Below, piece by piece: positions 1 through 7,944 of a DNA stretch of 64,000 bases. Position 1 is the stretch's first letter, and each line of letters starts with the position of its first letter. The notes beneath the pieces are model-generated. The model did not search any database and had not been told where the DNA came from. It saw only the letters and a program-made list of their open reading frames with translations. The DNA lies in contig NZ_FPBP01000014.1 in the NCBI RefSeq assembly GCF_900116705.1, positions 1 through 64,000 on the forward strand. Direction: 5' to 3'. Origin of the DNA: Halomonas korlensis. GTDB lineage: Bacteria; Pseudomonadota; Gammaproteobacteria; Pseudomonadales; Halomonadaceae. The position numbers and the translations under genes were made by a program.

Positions 1-146
1 GATCGTTCGTACTGATCGCCGCTAACTGCCAGGAAAAACAACCACTTCCTCCAACCCCACCGCCGGAAACGTTCCCCGTCCCTGGCAGCGGATGCGTATC
101 CTACGACCTCCCGACCGCGGGCACAAGACCTGGACGAAGAAAAAGT

Positions 147-1034
147 TCAAACAGCTTCGCTACCGCCCTTGGCAGGCTTCGCCTTGCGCATCAACGCCAA
201 CACAGGGCCAGATATCACATAGGCACTGAACAGCAGCAGAAGCATCACTGACGGCTCGATGGAAATTACAACAAAACCGAGCACGATCGCCAGCAGTACC
301 ACGAAAGGCACTGGCCCCTTGAGATCCAGATCCTTGAAGCTGTAGTAACGAATATTGCTGACCATCAGGAGGCCGGCAGCTCCAACGATAAACAGCATCA
401 GCAGCTTGAACGCGAAGGCGTCGGCATCAAAGCTGTGGAATGTCCAGACACACGCAGCCACCAAGGCCGCAGCGGATGGGCTGGGCAGGCCAATAAACCA
501 CTTCTTGTCGATACTGCCTATCTGCACATTGAAGCGCGCCAGGCGCAGTGCTGCGCAGGCAACGTAAAGAAACGCCACCACCCACCCGGTCTTGCCGATG
601 TCCTGCAGAATCCAGGTGAAAGCGACCAGTGCGGGAGCCATGCCGAAAGAAATCATATCGGCCAAGCTGTCATACTCAGCACCAAAGGCACTCTGGGTAT
701 TGGTCATCCGCGCCACACGACCATCCAGGCCATCGAGCAGCATGGCAATGAATATCGCCACCGCCGCCGCTGTGAAATCGCCATTGATACCGGCCACCAC
801 TGCAAAGAAGCCAGCGAACAGTGCCGAGGTGGTAAAGAGGTTGGGCAACAGGAAAATCCCCTTGCGCCGGACTCTCTTGCCGTCCTCCATGGACTCTTCA
901 ATCACTTCCGTCTCGCGCAGAAAGGCCGCTGCCATGTCTTCGTCGTCGTGAATGCTCTTGTCGTTGTCGGCCGAGTCCAGCTCGGCGTCCTGGCGGAGAG
1001 TCTCGTGTTGGCCGTCGTTCGGCTGCTGGGTCAT
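147..1034 (-). CDS. pssA: CDP-diacylglycerol--serine O-phosphatidyltransferase
   Basis: Membrane enzyme that makes phosphatidylserine from CDP-diacylglycerol and serine, the first step toward phosphatidylethanolamine. The 295-residue protein carries the CDP-alcohol phosphotransferase motif starting DGLDGRVAR at residues 101-109, with Gly118, Asp122 and Asp126 completing the metal-binding pattern. Several hydrophobic segments follow, at about residues 63-100 and 130-285. An unusual acidic hydrophilic extension of about 50 residues precedes the first membrane segment. It lies downstream of ilvC on the same strand, an order seen in pseudomonads and halomonads. A strong hairpin separates the two genes, so read-through is uncertain. 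Confidence 0.93.
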   Translation of the reverse strand: MTQQPNDGQHETLRQDAELDSADNDKSIHDDEDMAAAFLRETEVIEESMEDGKRVRRKGIFLLPNLFTTSALFAGFFAVVAGINGDFTAAAVAIFIAMLLDGLDGRVARMTNTQSAFGAEYDSLADMISFGMAPALVAFTWILQDIGKTGWVVAFLYVACAALRLARFNVQIGSIDKKWFIGLPSPSAAALVAACVWTFHSFDADAFAFKLLMLFIVGAAGLLMVSNIRYYSFKDLDLKGPVPFVVLLAIVLGFVVISIEPSVMLLLLFSAYVISGPVLALMRKAKPAKGGSEAV

Positions 1035-1127
1035 CTGTCATTTCCGTTGCCGCTTGTTGATTCCCCCATTCTACACACACAGCCCTCAGCCCACCGACTC
1101 CAACGCCTGGCGAAGGCCAAACGCAAG

Positions 1128-1151
1128 GAGGGCGCGGAAATCCGCGCCCTC
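1128..1151 (-). terminator. Hairpin between ilvC and pssA
   Basis: Perfect 11-bp inverted repeat GAGGGCGCGGA / TCCGCGCCCTC with only AA between the arms, about 80 bp beyond the ilvC stop. It is a strong stem, but no good U-run follows on the minus strand. It may be a weak terminator, a processing site or a 3' end stabiliser rather than a classical intrinsic terminator. Confidence 0.5.
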
Positions 1152-1229
1152 TTCTGCACCTCACTAGCCCTTTAGCCCAACTGGCCATTTAGCTCAGCGG
1201 TTCGACTAGCCAAAACTGAATCGAACGGA

Positions 1230-2288
<1,059 letters not shown>

Positions 2289-2353
2289 CTAGCCACCCAT
2301 GCGTTCTTTCACGGCATGGGCTCAATGAAACGAGGGATACCTTAAGCCAGGCA

Positions 2354-2395
2354 TAGCGTTGCGTAAAACGCTATATTTGCAATGTCATAATGCAG
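2354..2395. promoter_or_regulatory. Candidate IlvY operator in the ilvC/ilvY divergent region
   Basis: The 166-bp gap between the divergent genes holds two dyads. TAGCGTT-N6-AACGCTA at 2354-2373 is a perfect 20-bp inverted repeat. TTGCA-N9-TGCAG at 2377-2395 is imperfect. LysR-type regulators bind paired dyads of this kind upstream of their target. Assignment to IlvY is inferred from gene position only. Confidence 0.45.
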
Positions 2396-2412
2396 ATAGT
2401 GAAATGCACCAT

Positions 2413-3291
2413 ATGGATATGCGCCCTCTTCTCCATTTTCTGGCGCTGGCTGACATGCTGCATTTTGGTCGCGCCAGCGATGCCTGCCATGTCAGCCCCT
2501 CGACGCTGTCGCGCTCGATTCGACACCTCGAAGAGAGTCTTGGTGCACCGTTATTCGAGCGTGACAACCGTCATGTGGCGCTAACGCGACAGGGAGAACT
2601 GTTTCAGCACTACGCCCGCGATGCGCTTGAGCAATGGGAAGCCATTCGCCATTCGTTGATGAGCGAGGCCCGCGAGCTGGCCGGCGAGATCAGCATCTAC
2701 TGTTCGGTGACGGCCAGCTACAGCTTCCTTTACGCCTTGCTCAGCGAGTTCCGACTGCGTCATCCGCGCATCGAGCTCAAGTTGCACACCGGCGACCCGG
2801 CCGAATCGGTAGGCCGAGTGCTGGCCGGTGAGGAGGACATGGCGATCACGCCACGGCCGCGCACGCTACCCAACGGCCTTGCCTTCAAGCCGATGACCAC
2901 CTCGCCGCTGGTATTCATCGCGCCCCGTGAAGACACGGCCTGGATGCCCAGCGCCCCGGAAACGCCCAGTGCCGACCAGTGGAAAGGCGTACCGATGATT
3001 CTTTCCGAGTCCGGCCTGGCCCGGGAGCACAGCGACACCTGGTTCAAGGCGCTCGGCGTCACTCCCCAGATCTACGCCCAGGTGGCCGGCAACGAGGCCA
3101 TCGTCAGCATGGTGGGCCTGGGCTTCGGGGTCGGCGTGGTGCCGCGGATCGTGCTCGACAACAGTCCGCTGCGCGACCGGGTGTCGATCCTGCCGGTCAA
3201 GCCGGAGCTGCCCCACTACGATGTAGGGCTTTGCGTGGCCAAGCGACGCCTGAAGAGCCCGCTCATCCGTGCGCTTTGGGCGGAGGTATAA
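2413..3291 (+). CDS. ilvY: LysR-family activator of ilvC, IlvY
   Basis: Transcriptional regulator expected to activate the divergent ilvC in response to acetolactate or acetohydroxybutyrate. The N-terminal helix-turn-helix spans roughly residues 3-62 and includes FGRASDACHVSPSTLSRSI and FERDNRHVALT; a periplasmic-binding-protein-like effector domain follows. The open frame begins at 2359, but the family N-terminus aligns with MDMRPLLHFLALAD. I therefore start at 2413, giving 292 residues; ATG 2419 is also possible. The C-terminal codons are partly duplicated just past the stop (see the repeat at 3271-3322). Confidence 0.9.
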   Translation: MDMRPLLHFLALADMLHFGRASDACHVSPSTLSRSIRHLEESLGAPLFERDNRHVALTRQGELFQHYARDALEQWEAIRHSLMSEARELAGEISIYCSVTASYSFLYALLSEFRLRHPRIELKLHTGDPAESVGRVLAGEEDMAITPRPRTLPNGLAFKPMTTSPLVFIAPREDTAWMPSAPETPSADQWKGVPMILSESGLAREHSDTWFKALGVTPQIYAQVAGNEAIVSMVGLGFGVGVVPRIVLDNSPLRDRVSILPVKPELPHYDVGLCVAKRRLKSPLIRALWAEV

Positions 3292-3322
3292 ATAGAGGGC
3301 GCGCTTTGGGCGAAAGTGTAAA
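3271..3322 (+). repeat. Imperfect 22-bp direct repeat across the ilvY stop
   Basis: GCGCTTTGGGCGGAGGTATA at 3271 recurs as GCGCTTTGGGCGAAAGTGTA at 3301, exactly 30 bp later and therefore in frame. Each copy encodes ALWA(E/K)V followed by a stop codon. It looks like a small tandem duplication of the gene's last codons, with a back-up tail and stop. Confidence 0.7.
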
Positions 3323-3332
3323 ACGCGCGCGT

Positions 3333-3348
3333 GGGTGGGTGGGTGGGG
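3333..3348 (+). other. G-quadruplex motif downstream of ilvY
   Basis: Four G-runs separated by single T residues (three GGGT units, then GGGG) on the plus strand, 42 bp past the ilvY stop. Single-nucleotide loops make this an ideal parallel intramolecular quadruplex in DNA or in the ilvY 3' UTR. It lies between convergent ilvY and ilvN, where no classical ilvY terminator is visible. Confidence 0.7.
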
Positions 3349-3391
3349 AAGTGATGGGTGTGCGAGATGAAATCGCAGGGGCCACGGCCAC

Positions 3392-3417
3392 AAAAAAGCC
3401 GCCCCGAAGAGCGGCTT
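3392..3417 (-). terminator. Intrinsic terminator of ilvBN
   Basis: Read on the minus strand, AAGCCGC / GCGGCTT arms (3417-3411 and 3403-3397) enclose an 8-nt loop and are followed by a run of T residues. It lies about 40 bp after the ilvN stop. Confidence 0.75.
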
Positions 3418-3453
3418 GGCTGTCGAGGACAGGCTATCGAGCGTAGTGGGCAA

Positions 3454-3945
3454 TCAGAGCGACAGCACCTTGTCGCCGCGGGCAATGCCCGACACCCCGG
3501 TGCGCGCCACCTCGAGAATACCCACCGGCGCCATGGCCTGCAGGAAGGCGTCGAGCTTGCCGGCATCGCCGGTGATCTGCACGGTATAGAGGCTCGGCGA
3601 GACATCGACGATCTGCGCGCGGAAGATATCTACAGTGCGCTTGACCTCGTCGCGAGCCGCCCCAAGCGCCTTGACCTTGATCAGCATCAGCTCGCGCTCG
3701 ATGTGATTGCCCTCGGTGAGATCCACCAGCTTGACCACATCGATCAGCTTGTTGAGATGCTTGGTGATCTGTTCGATCACCCGGTCGTCACCCACGGTGG
3801 TCACGGTCAATCTTGACAGGCTAGGGTCGTCGGTGGGCGCCACGTTCAGCGTTTCGATGTTGAAGTTGCGCTGTGAGAACAGTCCCACCACGCGAGACAG
3901 GGCACCCGGTTCGTTTTCCACCAGGATCGAGATGATATGGCGCAT
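3454..3945 (-). CDS. ilvN: Acetolactate synthase small (regulatory) subunit
   Basis: Regulatory subunit that binds valine and stimulates the catalytic subunit of acetohydroxyacid synthase. Its 163 residues match the IlvH/IlvN family. The N-terminal ACT domain (residues 1-75) begins MRHIISILVENEPGALSRV, with the Asn-Glu-Pro-Gly loop that forms the valine site, and a C-terminal ALS-S domain follows. The ATG shares one nucleotide with the TGA of the upstream catalytic gene, so translation is probably coupled. The length and pairing resemble E. coli IlvIH (isozyme III), so ilvH would be an equally fair symbol. Confidence 0.95.
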   Translation of the reverse strand: MRHIISILVENEPGALSRVVGLFSQRNFNIETLNVAPTDDPSLSRLTVTTVGDDRVIEQITKHLNKLIDVVKLVDLTEGNHIERELMLIKVKALGAARDEVKRTVDIFRAQIVDVSPSLYTVQITGDAGKLDAFLQAMAPVGILEVARTGVSGIARGDKVLSL

Positions 3946-5669
3946 CAGGTCCGCTCCGTCTTGGAAAGCAGCATGTCACGCATGGCGCCCAGCGGCACAT
4001 GCATCGGATAGACGTGCTCGTGCGGGTCGACGATGACGTCGAGGAACACTAGCTCGTGCGTATCGGCAAAGGTTTTCTCCAGTGCCGGCTCGAGCTCCTC
4101 GAGTGTTTCCACCCGCAGCGCGGTGAAGCCATACGCCTCGATCAATTTCTGGAAGTCGGGCAGCGACTCCATATAGGAGTGCGCATGGCGCGACTTGTAG
4201 TTGAGGTCCTGCCACTGACGCACCATGCCCAGCGAGGCGTTGTTGATATTGACGATCTTCACGCCGCCGCCGAACTGCTTGATGGTCGACAGCTCCTGCA
4301 TCATCATCTGAAAGCTGCCCTCACCGGTCACGCAGATGACTTCCTCGTCGGGGAAGTTCTGCTTGATGCCCATGGCCGCCGGGAAACCGAAGCCCATGGT
4401 CCCGAGTCCCCCCGAGGTAATGAAGCGATTGGGCTTGTCGAACTTGTAGTACTGGGCCGCGAACATCTGGTGCTGGCCCACGTCGGTGGTCACGTAGGCC
4501 TCGCCGCGGGTCACCCGACACAGCGCTTCTATCACTTCCTGGGGCTTGATCTTCTCCCCGGCCTGGGAAGGCTCGTAGAGTTTGCCGACACGCTCCTCGC
4601 GCCAGCCGTCGATCTTCTGCCACCACTCGGCGAGCCCTTCCGGGTTAGCGATCTCCTTGCCCTGGATAAGGCTGATCATCTCGTCGATCACGCTGGCCGC
4701 CGGCCCGACGATGGGCACGTCGGCGCGCACGGTCTTGGACACCGAGCTGGGGTCGATGTCGACATGGATGATCTTGGCCGTGGGACAGAACTTGGAGGTA
4801 TTGTTGGTCACGCGGTCGTCGAAGCGCGCGCCGATGGCGATGATCAGGTCGGCGTGGTGCATGGCCATGTTCGATTCATAGGAGCCGTGCATGCCGAGCC
4901 ACCCCAGGCACTGGCGATCGCTCTGCGGATACGCGCCGATCCCCATCAGGGTGGTGGTGATCGGGTAGCCCAGCCGCTTGACCAGATCAGTCAGCCCTTC
5001 GCTGGCCCGGCCGGTGACCACGCCGCCGCCGGTATAGAACACCGGCCGCTTGGCCTTGAGCATCAGCTCCACGGCCTTCTTGATCTGGCCGGTGTGGCCA
5101 CGGGTGACCGGGTTGTACGAGCGCATCTTGACCTTTTTCGGGTAGACGTACTCGTAGCGCTCGGTGGGCGCGGTCATGTCCTTGGGAATGTCCACTACCA
5201 CCGGGCCGGGCCGGCCGGTCGCCGCCAGGTGGTAGGCCTTCTTGAGAACCTCCGGAATCTCGGAGGGATGGCGGATCGCGAAACTGTGTTTCACGATCGG
5301 CCGGGTCACGCCGATGATGTCGGTTTCCTGGAAAGCGTCGTCACCGATCAAGTGGCTCATTACCTGGCCGCACAGCACCACCATGGGGATCGAGTCCATG
5401 TAGGCGGTGGCGATACCGGTGACGGCGTTGGTGGCACCGGGGCCCGAGGTGACCAGTACCGTGCCGGGCTTGCCCGACGCCCGGGCATAGCCGTCGGCGG
5501 CGTGTGTCGCGGCCTGTTCGTGGCGCACCAGAATATGCTTGACCTTGTCCTGCCGAAACAGCGCATCGTAGATGTGCAGCGCCGCCCCGCCGGGATAGCC
5601 ATAGATGTATTCGACGCCCTCATCTTGAAGGAAGCGGGCAATCATGTCCGCGCCGGAAAGCAATTCCAC
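3945..5669 (-). CDS. ilvB: Acetolactate synthase large (catalytic) subunit
   Basis: ThDP-dependent enzyme condensing pyruvate with pyruvate or 2-oxobutyrate, the first common step for valine, leucine and isoleucine. The open frame extends to 5819, but the conserved N-terminus (ELLSGADMIARFLQDEG) and a GGGGAG ribosome binding site 8 nt upstream point to GTG 5669. That start gives 574 residues, the same length as E. coli IlvI. Glu51, in RHEQAA, is the catalytic glutamate that activates ThDP. The ThDP/Mg motif appears as GEGSFQMMMQEL ending in NINN, with GEG in place of the usual GDG. It is cotranscribed with ilvN. Confidence 0.95.
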   Translation of the reverse strand: MELLSGADMIARFLQDEGVEYIYGYPGGAALHIYDALFRQDKVKHILVRHEQAATHAADGYARASGKPGTVLVTSGPGATNAVTGIATAYMDSIPMVVLCGQVMSHLIGDDAFQETDIIGVTRPIVKHSFAIRHPSEIPEVLKKAYHLAATGRPGPVVVDIPKDMTAPTERYEYVYPKKVKMRSYNPVTRGHTGQIKKAVELMLKAKRPVFYTGGGVVTGRASEGLTDLVKRLGYPITTTLMGIGAYPQSDRQCLGWLGMHGSYESNMAMHHADLIIAIGARFDDRVTNNTSKFCPTAKIIHVDIDPSSVSKTVRADVPIVGPAASVIDEMISLIQGKEIANPEGLAEWWQKIDGWREERVGKLYEPSQAGEKIKPQEVIEALCRVTRGEAYVTTDVGQHQMFAAQYYKFDKPNRFITSGGLGTMGFGFPAAMGIKQNFPDEEVICVTGEGSFQMMMQELSTIKQFGGGVKIVNINNASLGMVRQWQDLNYKSRHAHSYMESLPDFQKLIEAYGFTALRVETLEELEPALEKTFADTHELVFLDVIVDPHEHVYPMHVPLGAMRDMLLSKTERT

Positions 5670-6071
5670 GTATATTTCTCCCCAGAAGGTCTCGAGTGCG
5701 ATCCGTGTTCCAGCAGGAAGCACGGAGACGAGTGCGACGGTATGTCGCTGCCGGATACACCGGCACCTGATGCCAAACCCTGGCAGTTTTTCGGCCCGGT
5801 TGGGGCCTGCACTCTTCATCGCGACGGATCGCCGCGTCGGGGGTTGGGCCAGGCCAGGCGGTCAGCCCGCGCCCGGAAGTCCGTCTAAGGCGGGTAGAGG
5901 TCTCACACCTACCCTTCACGCGGCGGTCGGGGATCGCCCGCAAGAGCCGCGTCCACAATCAGGAACGCACAAGATTCCAATAGCATCTACCCAGTGTCAA
6001 CTGCGAATCCATGCAGCCGGCGTATAAACGCGCTTTTATCGTGTCTGACCGGTAGATCAGGTGCCGTGCGC
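5670..6071. other. ilvB leader / intergenic region
   Basis: About 470 bp separate ilvB from the divergent trehalase gene. I see no convincing protein gene. A hairpin GGGTAG-A-GGT / ACCTACCC with one bulged A and a 5-nt loop is at 5892-5914, about 220 nt before the ilvB start. I found no leader peptide rich in Ile, Val or Leu, so classical attenuation is not supported. The rest holds no recognisable element. Confidence 0.4.
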
Positions 6072-6101
6072 TTGATAGACGGCGGGGAAGGTCTTCATAA
6101 T
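6072..6101 (+). promoter_or_regulatory. Possible sigma-70 promoter of treF
   Basis: TTGATA at 6072-6077 and CATAAT at 6096-6101, separated by 18 bp, lie 36 bp upstream of the trehalase start. Both hexamers match the consensus at five of six positions. Confidence 0.4.
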
Positions 6102-6137
6102 AACTTAACCTAGATCAATCCCAGACAGAGGTACGCG

Positions 6138-7829
6138 ATGCAGGGTGCGATGCACAACACAGGGACACCCCAGGCGCTGGAAGCGCCCCATGTCGGCATG
6201 GCGTGTGCTCCCGGGTTCGCCCTGGATGAAAAAGCGTGCGTCAAGCCACAGGCAAATCTCATGGCTCCTCTCGTGGCGCATGTCACGTTGCCGCCCAACC
6301 TGCTGTGGGGCGAGCTGTTCCATGCCATTCAGGAACGCCACATCTATCCCGACAGCAAGATCTTCGTGGACCTGGTGCCGCGGGAATTGCCCGAAACCAT
6401 TCTCAGCGAATATACCCGGCTCAAGGATCAGCCAAACTTCGACGATGCCGCGCTGCATGCCTTCGTCGACGCTTATTTCCAGTCGGAAGTACCGCCCGGC
6501 GAGGCTTATCGTGCCGCTTCTGGCTGCGATATCGAAGCCCATATCGATACGCTATGGACGGTGCTGACGCGCCATCCCCAGCCGGATGCACCGCCACTGA
6601 CATCGCGCTTGCACCTGCGCTATCCCTACCTGATCCCCGGCGGTCGTTTCGACGAAATCTATTACTGGGACTCGTATTTCATCATGCTCGGGCTCGAGGA
6701 AAGCAACCGTCATGACCTGGCCTGCAACCTGGTACACAACCTCGCCCATCTGATTCGTGAATACGGCCACGTGCCCAATGGCAACCGCACCTATTACCTG
6801 ACGCGCTCGCAGCCACCGATGTTCTCGAGCATGGTTCAACGCCTGGCCGAGCGGCACGATCGCGACGCCTATCGGCGCTTTCTGCCCGAACTGGAAAAGG
6901 AATATGCCTACTGGATGGATGGTGAAGATACCCTGCCACGCGGCCAGGCCCATCGCCGGCTGGTCAGGCTCGACGATGGCACGCTGCTCAATCGCTACTG
7001 GGATGACCTTTGCATACCGCGCCAGGAATCCCACCATGAAGACATGGGCACCGCCGCGGAAAGCCAGCGGCCGCACATGGATGTCTGGCGCAATCTGCGC
7101 GCCGCGACCGAGAGCGGCTGGGACTACTCGTCTCGCTGGCTGGCCGAAAACGGCAACGATGACGACAATGCGCTGCATACCATCCGCACGGTCGACATTC
7201 TACCGGTGGACCTGAACACACTGCTGCACCATCTCGAGAAGACCCTGGCTAAGGCTCACCAGTCCAATGGCAACACCGAACAGGCCCAGAGCTATCGTGA
7301 CCGGGCCCAGGCCCGCTACCAGGCAATCCAGCAGATTTTCTGGGACGGCGAGCGGGGGCACTTTGCCGACTATCTCTGGGCAGAAGGCACGCCGACCAGA
7401 AGCGTCAACGGCGCCATGGTCTTCCCGCTTTACTATGGCATCGCCACACCCCACCAGGCCGAGCAGGTCGCCCGGGTACTCGAGCGTGACCTGCTCCAGC
7501 CCGGCGGGCTTGCCGCGACGAACCAGGAAAGCGGTCAGCAATGGGATGCCCCGAATGGCTGGGCACCGCTGCAGTGGATAGCAATCAGCGGACTGCGCGA
7601 CTATGTCGAACATGACCTGGCCCGCACCATCGCCGAGCGCTGGGTCACCACCAACCTGCAACGCTACTCGCTGGAAAACAAGCTGCTCGAAAAATACGAC
7701 GTCTACACCAACCAGCACGCCAGTGGCGGGGAATATCCCGCTCAGGATGGCTTCGGCTGGACCAACGGCGTGCTCCGCAAGCTACTGACGCTTTACCCGC
7801 GGGATGGCTGGGTCCCGGAGATTGCCTGA
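6138..7829 (+). CDS. treF: Cytoplasmic trehalase (GH37)
   Basis: Hydrolyses trehalose to two glucose molecules. The 563-residue protein carries both trehalase signatures: PGGRFDEIYYWDSY at residues 167-180 and QQWDAPNGWAPLQ near 468-480. It also has GWDYSSRW near residue 328, holding the catalytic Asp acid, and LLEKYD with the catalytic Glu base near the C-terminus. No signal peptide is seen, so it is assigned as cytoplasmic TreF rather than periplasmic TreA. The ATG at 6138 follows AGAGG with a 6-nt spacer. In a halophile it would recycle trehalose taken up or made as an osmolyte, for example after osmotic downshift; that role is inference. Confidence 0.93.
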   Translation: MQGAMHNTGTPQALEAPHVGMACAPGFALDEKACVKPQANLMAPLVAHVTLPPNLLWGELFHAIQERHIYPDSKIFVDLVPRELPETILSEYTRLKDQPNFDDAALHAFVDAYFQSEVPPGEAYRAASGCDIEAHIDTLWTVLTRHPQPDAPPLTSRLHLRYPYLIPGGRFDEIYYWDSYFIMLGLEESNRHDLACNLVHNLAHLIREYGHVPNGNRTYYLTRSQPPMFSSMVQRLAERHDRDAYRRFLPELEKEYAYWMDGEDTLPRGQAHRRLVRLDDGTLLNRYWDDLCIPRQESHHEDMGTAAESQRPHMDVWRNLRAATESGWDYSSRWLAENGNDDDNALHTIRTVDILPVDLNTLLHHLEKTLAKAHQSNGNTEQAQSYRDRAQARYQAIQQIFWDGERGHFADYLWAEGTPTRSVNGAMVFPLYYGIATPHQAEQVARVLERDLLQPGGLAATNQESGQQWDAPNGWAPLQWIAISGLRDYVEHDLARTIAERWVTTNLQRYSLENKLLEKYDVYTNQHASGGEYPAQDGFGWTNGVLRKLLTLYPRDGWVPEIA

Positions 7830-7883
7830 CCCCGGACGCACGCTACCCGGAACGGAAAGAAGAATAGCCGAACTCGAAAAGAC

Positions 7884-7907
7884 AAAAGGCCCGCCGCAAG
7901 GCGGGCC
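7884..7907 (-). terminator. Intrinsic terminator of clpB
   Basis: Perfect 8-bp stem GGCCCGCC / GGCGGGCC with a 4-nt loop, followed on the minus strand by TTTT. It is 37 bp past the clpB stop and 58 bp past the convergent treF stop. It could also slow transcription from treF. Confidence 0.8.
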
Positions 7908-7944
7908 AGACGGGAGCGCAGGCGACAACCGTAAGACAGGCGAG

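Noticed and set aside
4056..5888. Long plus-strand open frame opposite ilvB
   Set aside because: It is the complement of a certain gene in a GC-rich genome, with His/Gly/Asp-rich composition and no domain.
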